Part shown: positions 40,587 through 48,446 of the stretch, piece after piece | Position numbering within the stretch: position 1 is the stretch's first letter | Layout: each line of letters begins with the position of its first letter | DNA from: JAHDHW01 sp964551455 | GTDB taxonomy: Bacteria > Bacteroidota > Bacteroidia > Chitinophagales > Saprospiraceae | Assembly (NCBI GenBank): GCA_964551455.1 | Contig: CAZKDA010000007.1 | Span: 1 to 48,446, forward strand | Direction of reading: 5' to 3' | Length of the DNA stretch: 48,446 nt | Translations under genes and position numbers: made by a program | The notes under the pieces: generated by a model | The model's input: the letters and a program-made list of their open reading frames with translations, nothing else | Database searches by the model: none | Told to the model about the DNA's origin: nothing

Positions 40587-41405
40587 TCATAGCACTTTAA
40601 TTTCAATTTTTCTTTCATCTTTCAGGTTGCCGGGAGGATGCAAGTCTAAGGTCACTCTTTCCGCGTCAACGCCATGGCTGTTAAAAAAATCCTCGATAAA
40701 TTTTACCCTTAACACGTCGATGTCCAGGTGCTCATCCGTAGTTTGAAAACCTGTGACCATCACCTTTGTCATTTTTTCATCCACCATAAATTGTTTCAAT
40801 TCAGCGGTAAAACTTTCAAGGTCATGGTTTTCCGGCAGTACGTAGCTGTTTTTTGGAAAGTAATAAATTTTCTCTTTTAAAAAGGGAGCCTTCGAGATAA
40901 TATTTGAAATGTCTTTGTCGAATATATCGAATTCGACACCGCCGGAGATCAGGCCGTTTTCATTCAAAATGAGCTTTTCCAACACTTTCCCTTCAGTGAT
41001 GATGTGAGCCTCCGGAGTGCCAAATCTCACCAGAATGTTTTTGATGGATTCTGCCCTGGCTTTCCCAAGATTTTCATGTTGGCGGCTCGTATTGGTTTCG
41101 CTCTGTCCACAGATTCCCGTGAGGCGAAGTTGCTTTTCTTTGAATTCATCGAGAAAAGTTGCCAACTGTTCAAAAACGGCGAGGTGATCATCGTTGAGGA
41201 TAATGTCGGCATCGGAGGTTTGGAATGCAAAAATGGTCGGCGATTCAACACTAAATTCACCGTCACTTACCACAAACTTGTTGGGATATTCACCGCTTGA
41301 GCCGGTCTGGATTTGCGAAGGAAATAAATTGCTGAGCCAATATGCGCCACCAAAAATCCACAAAGCCAGGAAAGCAATAAGTATAGGAAATACAGTTTTG
41401 CTCAT
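40587..41405 (-). CDS. Inner-membrane-anchored protein with tandem OmpA-like domains
   Basis: 272 residues with one N-terminal helix (about 5-27). The first OmpA-C-like domain has LRLTGICGQSETN and ENLGKARAESIKNILVRFGTPEAHIITEGK, in which the NxxLSxxRA-type peptidoglycan motif is recognisable. A second, weaker copy begins at YYFPKNSY and includes VMVTGFQTTDEH and LRVKFIEDFFNSHGV. OmpA-like domains bind peptidoglycan; the second copy lacks the clear Asp/Arg pair. It is the first gene of the operon with the coiled-coil protein at 39184, so both may connect cell wall and membrane. Confidence 0.78.
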   Translation of the reverse strand: MSKTVFPILIAFLALWIFGGAYWLSNLFPSQIQTGSSGEYPNKFVVSDGEFSVESPTIFAFQTSDADIILNDDHLAVFEQLATFLDEFKEKQLRLTGICGQSETNTSRQHENLGKARAESIKNILVRFGTPEAHIITEGKVLEKLILNENGLISGGVEFDIFDKDISNIISKAPFLKEKIYYFPKNSYVLPENHDLESFTAELKQFMVDEKMTKVMVTGFQTTDEHLDIDVLRVKFIEDFFNSHGVDAERVTLDLHPPGNLKDERKIEIKVL

Positions 41406-41462
41406 AACATGGACAAATTGAAAATTAACAAAATATGCAATGGGAAAACTCTATGTGGTACG

Positions 41463-41492
41463 TAAAGATAGCTGCTAATTATTTTCTGCAAA
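41463..41492 (-). promoter_or_regulatory. Promoter of the OmpA-like/coiled-coil operon
   Basis: On the minus strand TTTG (41489-41492), an 18-nt spacer and TATCTTTA (41463-41470, one mismatch). The leader is about 50 nt. Confidence 0.5.
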
Positions 41493-41552
41493 AAAATCGG
41501 ATCAGGTTTTTTGGGAAAACAAAACAATTTTTTAAAAATAGTAATCAATCGC

Positions 41553-42065
41553 TCAACTTTTGGCTTCGAGGGTGATGACGAGAATGGTCTTATCCCCCGA
41601 TGGGATTTTGTCGATCATGATAAAAGTATAGGGTTCGGGTTCGAAAGCTTCTCCGAGGGAGATGACTTCGGAGTTGTTCGCAATGGCATTTGCCCACAGA
41701 TTGAAGGTCAGGTATTCTTCAGATAAGCCTGCCAGGAAGCGCATTTGAGCTACCGCTTTTTCGACCCAATAGCGATCATCTCCGGTTTCAGTCGTATCCA
41801 AAATGAACTGGTAGCTTTGGATCAGATCATCGCAGCCGGATTGATACAATTCCAGTTCTGTTCCGTTTTTAAACTTTATTTTTTCAACGCCTTTCTGGCC
41901 TTGTGCCGAAAATGAATGAGTTTCCACTTGCTCCAGTGTAGGGGTGAAAATTGGCGTGGGGGTACCGTATTTGCAATCGGTACTAGTGGTTTCCGCCGTC
42001 CGGGAAGGTTCGTTTCCACAGCCGAAAGTTACCATACAAATAGTGAGAATAAAATGTGATTTCAT
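41553..42065 (-). CDS. Predicted lipoprotein of unknown function
   Basis: 170 residues from ATG 42065. The frame extends 13 codons upstream, but the ATG at 42065 places a lipoprotein signal (MKSHFILTICMVTFGC) with the modified Cys at residue 16. The mature part is about 150 residues, mixed alpha/beta, with two cysteines (STDCKYG and SGCDDL) that could form a disulphide. No family is recognised. It is monocistronic between the OmpA-like operon and gdhA. Confidence 0.75.
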   Translation of the reverse strand: MKSHFILTICMVTFGCGNEPSRTAETTSTDCKYGTPTPIFTPTLEQVETHSFSAQGQKGVEKIKFKNGTELELYQSGCDDLIQSYQFILDTTETGDDRYWVEKAVAQMRFLAGLSEEYLTFNLWANAIANNSEVISLGEAFEPEPYTFIMIDKIPSGDKTILVITLEAKS

Positions 42066-42523
42066 AAGAAATAGAGATGAAATTAATTTCGTAAAAATAC
42101 ACATCGAGCGCTTATCATCGAATATTCATCGCGACTTTTTGTTCAGACAGTTTGACAAACAACAGTTGCCCGGGTGAAACGTTTTATCAAACCCTTAATT
42201 TCAAAAACGTTTAACTTGATTCACCGTAACTATTCAACATTCCAAACCGACCCGCCTGACCATTTCATACGGGCTGGTGCGGGCGGGAGTCTATAACAGC
42301 ATTTACTTTTTAAAAATAACGTGCAAATTTTTCGATGTGGACATCGTCAGCGGGATGGCATTTTTTCTTTTTTCTCGTCGGTATCGGAATTGCTGAATAG
42401 TTACGAAGGTTTGTGTTTCTGTTTCAACTGATAAACTTCTCATTCCTGTTGTTGTTTTAAAAGCCATGCCATTCCTTTTAATTTTCTTTTAGTGTAAAAT
42501 CTGGCAAGACAAACGAAAAAACT
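42066..42523. other. Intergenic region upstream of gdhA
   Basis: 458 bases. A GC-rich imperfect palindrome (CCCGCCTGACCA near 42248, TGGTGCGGGCGGG near 42274) lies in the centre. The remainder is A/T-rich, with no coding frame and no convincing promoter for gdhA. It is long for a simple gap, so a regulatory role is possible. Confidence 0.5.
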
Positions 42524-43885
42524 ATGACTTTTCAAACCAAATCCAACCACAACCAAACCACTGATTTTCTTCAAACTATTATCCAGCGAAACCCCGGAGA
42601 ACCCGAATTTCACCAGGCCGTACAGGAATTTGCGGAGATCGTCATCCCGTACATCAACAGCCACCGGCAATACCATGGACTTGCACTCCTCGAAAGGATG
42701 ACCGAACCCGACCGTACCATTTCTTTCAGGGTTACCTGGATCGACGACAACAACGAAATCAGGGTGAACAAAGGTTACCGCGTTCAGTTCAACAATGCTA
42801 TCGGGCCATACAAAGGCGGCATTCGATTCCATCCCACAGTGAATCTGAGCATCCTCAAATTTTTAGGCTTCGAACAGATTTTTAAAAACAGCTTGACCGA
42901 TTTGCCGATGGGTGGCGGAAAAGGCGGTTCGGACTTTGACCCCAAGGGAAAATCCGACGGCGAGATCATGCGCTTTTGCCAGGCTTTTATGTTAGAATTG
43001 TTCCGGCATATCGGCCCGGATGTCGATGTGCCCGCAGGCGATATCGGCGTAGGCACAAAGGAGGTCGGCTATATGTTCGGCATGTATAAAAAACTGCAAA
43101 ACGAACACACCGGAACTTTCACCGGAAAAGGCATTCAATTCGGCGGGAGCCTGATCCGCCCTGAGGCCACAGGTTATGGCTGCGTGTATTTTGCAAATGA
43201 ATTGCTAAAAACAAGGTCTGAATCCATCGAGGGGAAAAAATGCCTGGTCTCCGGATCGGGGAATGTCGCTCAATTTACTATCGAAAAATTTCTCGAATTG
43301 GGAGGTTCGGTTCATTCCGTGTCGGATTCCTGGGGCGTGGTTTCCGACAAAGAAGGGATAACCGCTCAAAAGCTCGATTTTATAAAAGCGCTGAAAAATG
43401 ATCGCAAAGGCCGGATCAAAGAATTCGCCGAACATTTTGACCTGAACTACCGCGAAGCCGAAAAACCCTGGAAAATCAAATGCGACGCAGCTTTTCCCTG
43501 TGCTACCCAAAATGAAATAAGCGCCGAAGATGCCAGAGATTTGATAAAAAATGGTTGCAAACTTGTAGCCGAGGGCGCCAATATGCCTACCACCCACGAT
43601 GGGATCATGGAATTTATCGACGCCAGGATTTTATTTGCTCCCGGCAAAGCTTCCAACGCCGGCGGTGTAGCAACCTCCGGCCTCGAAATGACGCAGAACA
43701 GCATGAGGATGGCGTGGTCGCGTGAAAAAGTTGATGAGCAACTCAAGGACATTATGAAGAATATCCACGAAGAATGTGTGATTTATGGCAAATCAAAAGA
43801 CGGTTTTGTCAATTATGTCAAAGGTGCGAACATCGCAGGATTTGTGAAAGTAGCTGATGCAATGATCGCTCAGGGCGTTTTATAA
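42524..43885 (+). CDS. gdhA: NADP-specific glutamate dehydrogenase
   Basis: 453 residues, the length of the hexameric NADP-type enzyme. The active-site signature LPMGGGKGGSDFDP with the catalytic Lys is present, as are GPYKGGIRFHPTVN (glutamate binding) and VSGSGNVAQF (nucleotide fold) and the C-terminal SNAGGVATSGLEM block. It aminates 2-oxoglutarate with NADPH in ammonium assimilation. It converges on pncA, with only 14 bases between the stop codons. Confidence 0.96.
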   Translation: MTFQTKSNHNQTTDFLQTIIQRNPGEPEFHQAVQEFAEIVIPYINSHRQYHGLALLERMTEPDRTISFRVTWIDDNNEIRVNKGYRVQFNNAIGPYKGGIRFHPTVNLSILKFLGFEQIFKNSLTDLPMGGGKGGSDFDPKGKSDGEIMRFCQAFMLELFRHIGPDVDVPAGDIGVGTKEVGYMFGMYKKLQNEHTGTFTGKGIQFGGSLIRPEATGYGCVYFANELLKTRSESIEGKKCLVSGSGNVAQFTIEKFLELGGSVHSVSDSWGVVSDKEGITAQKLDFIKALKNDRKGRIKEFAEHFDLNYREAEKPWKIKCDAAFPCATQNEISAEDARDLIKNGCKLVAEGANMPTTHDGIMEFIDARILFAPGKASNAGGVATSGLEMTQNSMRMAWSREKVDEQLKDIMKNIHEECVIYGKSKDGFVNYVKGANIAGFVKVADAMIAQGVL

Positions 43886-43899
43886 AAACATGCCGGAGA

Positions 43900-44517
43900 T
43901 CAGCGGAGCATAGATTCTGACCGGATGATTTGAACCCCTGCATTTTTCATATCTTCAACCGAACTATTGATCCTCAATTCTTTTGCATCCATCCAACTGC
44001 AACCATCGATAATGACATTGGTTGTGAAACCGAGTTTGACCGCATCCAATGCAGACTGTTTAACGCCAAATTCGGCAGCCAATCCCATAATATAAACTTC
44101 ATCAGATTTTTCGGCTTTCAGAAATTCGGCCAGCCCTGTGGATGTTTTATTGTCATTTTCAAAAAAAACGCTGTGACCATCGAGGTTTGGATCGGTTCCT
44201 TTACGGATGATCTTTGAAATTCGTTCGGAAGGAATTTCCGCGACAATTTCGGCCCCGATGCTGTCTTTTACACAATGCATTGTCCAAAGCAGTTGAGAAA
44301 TGCCATTCCATTGGATGGTCTGGCCGGGTAGTCGCCACGGATGATTTGCCGCAAAACTCACATGATCGGCGGGGTGCCAATCCAGCCCTGCGACAATAAT
44401 TTCAAAGCGTTCCATCAACTGTATTACCAGCGGGATAATTTCATCGCCTTGCGCAATTCCAAGGCTGCCCCAGGGCATGAAGTCATTTTGAAAGTTGTCT
44501 AAAATTAAAGTTTTCAT
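43900..44517 (-). CDS. Nicotinamidase homologue (isochorismatase family) lacking the catalytic Cys
   Basis: 205 residues from ATG 44517. The overall match to PncA is good: Asp7 (LILDNFQNDF), the metal site DWHPADH (Asp46, His48, His52) with His81, Lys106 (IIRKGTD) and GLAAEFGVKQSALDAVKLGF. In nicotinamidases the last motif is GLATDYCV with the nucleophilic Cys; here it is Gly151 (GGC codon, complement of 44065-44067). Nicotinamide hydrolysis by the usual mechanism should therefore fail. It could be a pseudo-enzyme, a lineage variant with another role, or a base-call error (TGC to GGC). The gene follows the M28 peptidase gene at 25 bases. Confidence 0.85.
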   Translation of the reverse strand: MKTLILDNFQNDFMPWGSLGIAQGDEIIPLVIQLMERFEIIVAGLDWHPADHVSFAANHPWRLPGQTIQWNGISQLLWTMHCVKDSIGAEIVAEIPSERISKIIRKGTDPNLDGHSVFFENDNKTSTGLAEFLKAEKSDEVYIMGLAAEFGVKQSALDAVKLGFTTNVIIDGCSWMDAKELRINSSVEDMKNAGVQIIRSESMLR

Positions 44518-44541
44518 TTTGCGGAGCATCAAAATTCCGGA

Positions 44542-46062
44542 TCACTTTCCGTAGAGTTTTTTTCCTGCTTCTTCATATTTGTCACCTGGAGCCCAATTAG
44601 GCACTTCCTTTTTGTCGGCGATCAGCCGCGCCATATAAGAGAATGTTTTAAAAAAGGTGATCAAATAATCATAATCCAGTGTTTCGGGATTATCGGCAGC
44701 CTGGTGATAATACCTGGCAATATCTTCTGTAAAACCGGATATTCCGGGGCTGATACATGGAGCGGGAATGCCTTTTTCAGCAAAATTGACATTGTCTGAA
44801 CGATCAAACAGATTTTGCTCCGGAGCCGGGTCGGCAATGATCCGCAATCCGAATTTTTCGGCAGCTTTTTTAAATTCATTTTCAACGCCCACCCGCTCGT
44901 AACCAATGATCGAAATGGCTTCAATGTCATCGTAACCTGCACAATCGGAATTCAAATTAAAAATGGTTTTCTCCAACGGGATCAAAGGATTGTCAACGTA
45001 ATATTTGGAGCCGAGTAACCCGATCTCTTCAGCGGTGCATGCCAGGAAGATAACGCTGCGTTTGGGAGGCGTTTGCGAAAAAGATTTGGCGGCGGAAAGC
45101 AGCGCCACCGTGCCGATCCCGTTGTCGCGGGCGCCATTAAAAATGCTGTCTTCTTTCGTATAGAACGAACCGCCTTGTTTGCCTACGCCGACGTGATCGT
45201 AGTGTGCCGATATCAGGATGTATTGATTTTTCAATACCGGGTCGGAACCTTCGATCCATCCGAGCACATTTTTCGAAGGTTTAAGTTGGGCATCGGTTCC
45301 TGAGCTTTTTATTCGAATGACAGTTTTGTTGTTTTTGAGATCGGCGGCGGCTTCGGAATTGCCCTGGTTGATCCATCCGTAAACGAGGTTTTTTATTTCA
45401 GGGTTTTCCTTCTCTTCGCTCAGTTCCAGCCTTTCTTTGTTGAAATAGTTGAAAAAATATTGCCACGGGAAAGTAAGCCGGTACATTTCGATGAGCGCCA
45501 GGGCGCCGCGCTCTGCGGCGTAATTCCGCTTTTGGGTCATGGCTTTGAAAGTGGCGTAGGGATCGTTGGTATCCGGCAATCCTGAAATGACAAATACTAC
45601 TTTTCCATTTACATCCAGGTTTTTATAATCATCAATTCCGTTTTCCGGGTCGATCCATCCATGATTGGCGAAAACCACCTGGACTGATGTATCGATGCTG
45701 TTGCCGGAAAGAAAAACAAGGCTTTTATCGGTTGAATAAAGGCTGTCGTTCCAAAGGATACTGCCTTTTTTTGCAGGGGTGTATTTTACAAACGGGATGG
45801 GTTGGAAATATTCATCGGCGCCTTCAATCGGTTTCAGACCCCAAGCGCGGAATTGTTCGGCGATATATCTGGCTGCCACGTCATTCCCAAATTCTGAGGT
45901 TCGGCGTCCCTGTAGTTCGTCGGAAGCCAGGAACCGAAGGTGTTTTTCCGCTTCATTTTTTTGTAAAAAAAACTCGGGAAGATCTTTAGCCTTTTGGCCA
46001 AGCGCCGAAAATGTGATCAATGTGAGCATTACCATTGAAAATAATCTGAGAATCCTGTTCAT
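44542..46062 (-). CDS. M28-family zinc aminopeptidase
   Basis: 506 residues with a Sec signal peptide (about 1-22). The M28 catalytic set is complete: His287 and Asp289 (SAHYDHVG), bridging Asp313 (GARDNG), Glu345/Glu346 (TAEEIG), Asp373 (NLNSD) and His453 (YYHQAAD). The insertion between residues about 115 and 250 resembles a PA-like domain. Secreted or periplasmic aminopeptidase that trims peptides. It is probably co-transcribed with the WG-repeat gene 68 bases upstream and with the pncA homologue downstream. Confidence 0.92.
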   Translation of the reverse strand: MNRILRLFSMVMLTLITFSALGQKAKDLPEFFLQKNEAEKHLRFLASDELQGRRTSEFGNDVAARYIAEQFRAWGLKPIEGADEYFQPIPFVKYTPAKKGSILWNDSLYSTDKSLVFLSGNSIDTSVQVVFANHGWIDPENGIDDYKNLDVNGKVVFVISGLPDTNDPYATFKAMTQKRNYAAERGALALIEMYRLTFPWQYFFNYFNKERLELSEEKENPEIKNLVYGWINQGNSEAAADLKNNKTVIRIKSSGTDAQLKPSKNVLGWIEGSDPVLKNQYILISAHYDHVGVGKQGGSFYTKEDSIFNGARDNGIGTVALLSAAKSFSQTPPKRSVIFLACTAEEIGLLGSKYYVDNPLIPLEKTIFNLNSDCAGYDDIEAISIIGYERVGVENEFKKAAEKFGLRIIADPAPEQNLFDRSDNVNFAEKGIPAPCISPGISGFTEDIARYYHQAADNPETLDYDYLITFFKTFSYMARLIADKKEVPNWAPGDKYEEAGKKLYGK

Positions 46063-46130
46063 TTTTTGTCTTTTTTAATTGTTGAGGAGAATTGCAACCC
46101 GCCCGTACCGGAACGGGTGGATTCGTCCGT

Positions 46131-47306
46131 TTAATAAAGCCTTACTTTTACCAAGCCTTCCGAAAAATCTCTGGCATCGAGTAAGGTCATTGAATCATGA
46201 AAGATGCCGAAGCCGTTTTTATCGATAAAAGTCACTGAGAATCTGTAGATCACCCTGGCATAATCGTTTTGAAATTTCCAAACCAAAGGGAATCGCGCAG
46301 AGATTTTGACATTACCTTCCGGGTCGATGAAACCCCAAAGTCCATTCTGTTCAAAAGCGGCCAGGCCATCCGAAAAATCATAAATGATCCCGTAAACCGG
46401 CTCAACTATTCGATTTCCGTTTTGGTCGATCAGCCCGAACTTTCCATTTTCAAAAAACCGCCATAAACCATTGCCGGCGTATTCCAGGATTTCAAAAGCG
46501 GGTTGTACCTGGAACCTTCCTTTTTTGTCGATCAACCCGAAAAGATGGTCTTTTTTTGCCGGGGCTAAACCGTTGTTGAAATCAAAAGCAGCTTTAAAAC
46601 CGGGTTTGATCATTTCCCCGCCTTTGTTGTCGAGGTAGCCGTACTTTTTATTGGCTTTGAAGCGGAAAGTTCCTTCTGAAATATCATGGATCTTTTCATA
46701 TTTCGGATCGACGAGAAAGCTACCGTTTCGTCGGAGTATCCCATGCTGTCGATCTTTTTCAACAATGGCAAACCCATCTTTAAAATCCCGCGCATTTTCA
46801 AAGGCGGGTTCAACAACCCGCGCGCCCTCGCTGTCGATAAACCCAAAACCCGTTTTTGTTCTGACCCAGGCCAGCCCTTCGTGAAAATCTCCGGCTTCGT
46901 CAAAATCCAGCGGGATAACAGGTTTTCCGGCAGCATCGATAAAACCATATTTATATTTGAAATCCTCCACCCGTGCCCTGCCTTCGCGAAAGCCGTTGAT
47001 GTGTTTATAGATCGGGGGCAAAATGAAATTGCCGGTATTATCAATGACCCCCCATTTTCCCTTTATCCTCACGGGAGCTTTGCCTTCATTGAAATCGCCG
47101 GCCTCGTCGAAGATGTTTTGAACGATGAGCCGGCCATGTTTATTCATAAACCCCCATTTGTATTCTGCCAAATCGTACTCTTCTTCAAGTGGCGGTAATT
47201 CAACATCTTTTCCGTTTGGCTGAGCGTTGGATACGCTTTCCTCCTGATCGTTTTTACATGACAGGATGATCAGGAAAAACATCAAACAAAAAAGCCTGGT
47301 CTTCAT
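46131..47306 (-). CDS. WG-repeat lipoprotein
   Basis: 391 residues. Lipobox LSC with the modified Cys at about 17. The rest is a series of about twelve WG/KWG-type beta repeats with the pattern (Y/W)GxIDxxGxxVxPxFxxxxxFxxGxAxV (for example GVIDNTGNFILPPIYKHINGFREGRARV and GFIDSEGARVVEPAFENARDFKDGFAIV). WG repeats form elongated beta structures, function mostly unknown, here outside the inner membrane. It is preceded by a promoter and a 12-bp hairpin at the predicted transcript start. Confidence 0.92.
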   Translation of the reverse strand: MKTRLFCLMFFLIILSCKNDQEESVSNAQPNGKDVELPPLEEEYDLAEYKWGFMNKHGRLIVQNIFDEAGDFNEGKAPVRIKGKWGVIDNTGNFILPPIYKHINGFREGRARVEDFKYKYGFIDAAGKPVIPLDFDEAGDFHEGLAWVRTKTGFGFIDSEGARVVEPAFENARDFKDGFAIVEKDRQHGILRRNGSFLVDPKYEKIHDISEGTFRFKANKKYGYLDNKGGEMIKPGFKAAFDFNNGLAPAKKDHLFGLIDKKGRFQVQPAFEILEYAGNGLWRFFENGKFGLIDQNGNRIVEPVYGIIYDFSDGLAAFEQNGLWGFIDPEGNVKISARFPLVWKFQNDYARVIYRFSVTFIDKNGFGIFHDSMTLLDARDFSEGLVKVRLY

Positions 47307-47324
47307 GGCACATTAAAATAAAAT

Positions 47325-47359
47325 GTTTTCAATTCAGATTGGAAAAATGAATTGAAAAC
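47325..47359 (-). promoter_or_regulatory. Perfect 12-bp inverted repeat at the WG-gene transcript start
   Basis: GTTTTCAATTCA (47325-47336) and TGAATTGAAAAC (47348-47359) with an 11-nt loop. It lies 19 bases before the ATG at 47306 and begins at the predicted transcription start. Confidence 0.55.
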
Positions 47360-47364
47360 TTTTG

Positions 47365-47394
47365 CAAGTATAAGATTAAGTATTTTGAAACAAA
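47365..47394 (-). promoter_or_regulatory. Promoter of the WG-repeat gene
   Basis: On the minus strand TTTG (47391-47394), an 18-nt spacer and TATACTTG (47365-47372, one mismatch to TAnnTTTG). Confidence 0.5.
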
Positions 47395-47637
47395 CATTTT
47401 TTCGATAAAATCCGTGTCTGTACTCGTCGAGCGCGGTATCAAAAAATATCATTTTTCGTTACAAAAAAAACGTTGATCTGGCATTTTGGACAATCGGTAT
47501 TTAAAACCGGGTGGATTGGTCGAATTCTATTAGCCAACTGGAAATTATTCAATGTCAGATTCGTTTACCAAGCATAGATCAACGCCAAAGATCAGATCAA
47601 ATTTCTGAATTTTTATTTCAAATCGAACAAGCCCCTG
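47395..47637. other. Rest of the divergent gap before the last gene
   Basis: Together with the hairpin and promoter region this completes a 331-base gap. The DNA is A/T-rich. A plus-strand frame at 47511-47759 overlaps the next gene in another frame and is rejected. No further element is seen. Confidence 0.45.
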
Positions 47638-48171
47638 ATGACGAAAGTTTACTTTTCCTTTTCACTTTTCCTAATCGCTTCTTTTTTGCCTGCTCAGTGG
47701 CAAACTTTTGTTTCGGAAAAAGGAAAATTTTCCATTCATGCTCCCGGCGGTTTTGTTGAAAAAGTAAACACTGTCGATACGCCTATCGGCGAAACTTCCT
47801 ATCATACTTTCCTGCTGCAAACATCAGATGAAGATGCGGACAACCTGGTTTATATGGTGAGTTATTGCGATTATCCGGAAGGTTCCATTCATTCCGATTC
47901 GACGGAATTGTTGCAGGAATTTTTTGAAGTTACGGTTGAAAGTGCGTTAAAAAGTGTTAACGGAAAGCTATTTTATTCTGCTCCGATTAAATTTGGTGAC
48001 TATCCGGGAGTGATGTGGCGGATTGATTACAACAACGGGGAAGCTACCATCAAAACGCGATCGTACCTCGTTGGCAACAGGTATTATGCTTTACAAACCG
48101 TTTCATTAAAGGACAAAGGATTGAATCCGTCAATTGACAAATTCATGGATTCATTCACCCTGATCGAATAA
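47638..48171 (+). CDS. Exported protein of unknown function
   Basis: 177 residues from ATG 47638. A Sec signal peptide (about 1-19, cleavage near PAQ) is followed by a small alpha/beta domain beginning WQTFVSEKGKFSIHAPGGF and containing VNTVDTPIGETSYHTFLLQT, then a helix (SDSTELLQEFFEVTVESALKSV) and strands GVMWRIDYNNGEATIKTRSYLVGNRYYALQTV. The layout resembles PsbP/'FSI..P'-type proteins, but I cannot name the family. It is monocistronic. Confidence 0.75.
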   Translation: MTKVYFSFSLFLIASFLPAQWQTFVSEKGKFSIHAPGGFVEKVNTVDTPIGETSYHTFLLQTSDEDADNLVYMVSYCDYPEGSIHSDSTELLQEFFEVTVESALKSVNGKLFYSAPIKFGDYPGVMWRIDYNNGEATIKTRSYLVGNRYYALQTVSLKDKGLNPSIDKFMDSFTLIE

Positions 48172-48315
48172 AAAATCTGAAACCACTCACAAAAGATTAC
48201 AGATCTCATCCGATTGATAGCTGCGGACTTTCTTGTCGTTCGCGGCTATTTTTTTTGTGTGGCGAATTGGAGCAGTATCTCTTGCAATTACAGGTTAAAT
48301 ACACAAAAACGTTGT

Positions 48316-48446
48316 CGAGCATTAAACCTACCCAATCTGCGGGAAATAAAAAATGTGTCCCGCTGATCGCGCTGATCCACGCAGAATGGATTTTTTTTTC
48401 AACAGGATGTACGAGCATTAAACCTACCCAATCTGCGGGAAATAAA
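48316..48446. repeat. Two exact 35-bp direct repeats, period 96
   Basis: An identical 35-base word beginning CGAGCATTAAACCTACCC occurs at 48316-48350 and 48412-48446, the latter ending exactly at the window edge. The 61 bases between contain CGCTGATCGCGCTGATCC. The array may continue beyond the window. Confidence 0.85.

Noticed and set aside
48316..48446. CRISPR array
   Set aside because: Only two repeats, a 61-bp spacer (too long), no cas genes in the window and a spacer resembling known intergenic words.

Overview
The window reads as a chromosomal segment of a Bacteroidota bacterium, most likely a Saprospiria/Lewinella-like lineage; the phylum is well supported, the lower rank is a guess. 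The evidence is a protein ending in a type IX secretion (T9SS) sorting domain, many short lipoproteins with Bacteroidota-style lipoboxes, candidate promoters of the TTTG-N18..23-TAnnTTTG type in place of the E. coli -35/-10, start codons without clear Shine-Dalgarno sequences, and a kdsC-ubiA-maf gene order usual in this phylum. No phage, integrase, transposase, rRNA or true CRISPR array was seen.

Layout. 1-3340: start of a heavy-metal (HMA) protein, a lipoprotein, tRNA-His with its own promoter and terminator, a small beta-barrel-like protein and a SAM methyltransferase. 3341-9680: a divergent pair of large AAA+ proteins. One is a tandem CbxX/CfqX-type ATPase with a duplicated N-terminal beta module. 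The other is a ClpA/ClpB-like ATPase whose first ring looks dead, whose second ring lacks the aromatic pore loop, and whose C-terminus resembles the codon-recognition body of a class I release factor without its GGQ domain. 9866-12780: fdx-iscX, then kdsC-ubiA-maf. 12938-17297: a small membrane protein, HMG-CoA lyase, serine/threonine dehydratase, an Mpo1-like protein and purB. 17379-28677: a giant AsmA-like protein, RNase D, a DUF1028 protein, a T9SS cargo protein, a fused peptide ABC ATPase and a small exported protein. 28699-30663: fmt and a monoglyceride-lipase-like hydrolase. 31231-37533: an apparent RiPP (modified peptide) operon of C39-peptidase ABC exporter, HlyD-type adaptor and stand-alone LanB-like glutamylation protein. 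37650-48171: lpdA, an envelope operon (membrane coiled coil with helix-hairpin-helix repeats plus a tandem OmpA-like protein), a lipoprotein, gdhA, a nicotinamidase homologue lacking its catalytic cysteine, an M28 peptidase, a WG-repeat lipoprotein and an exported protein.

Most of the window is housekeeping: ferredoxin/Fe-S, Kdo, prenyl lipid, purine, leucine/ketone-body, glutamate and translation-initiation functions. Two regions stand out as possible undescribed systems: the divergent AAA+ pair at 3341-9680 and the RiPP-like operon at 31231-37533. Many intergenic gaps, typically starting directly after a stop codon, carry tandem octamer repeats (consensus TGKTRATR and relatives) and GC-rich palindromes of the CCCGAC..GTCGGG type. 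This repeat layer is the main non-coding feature of the window.
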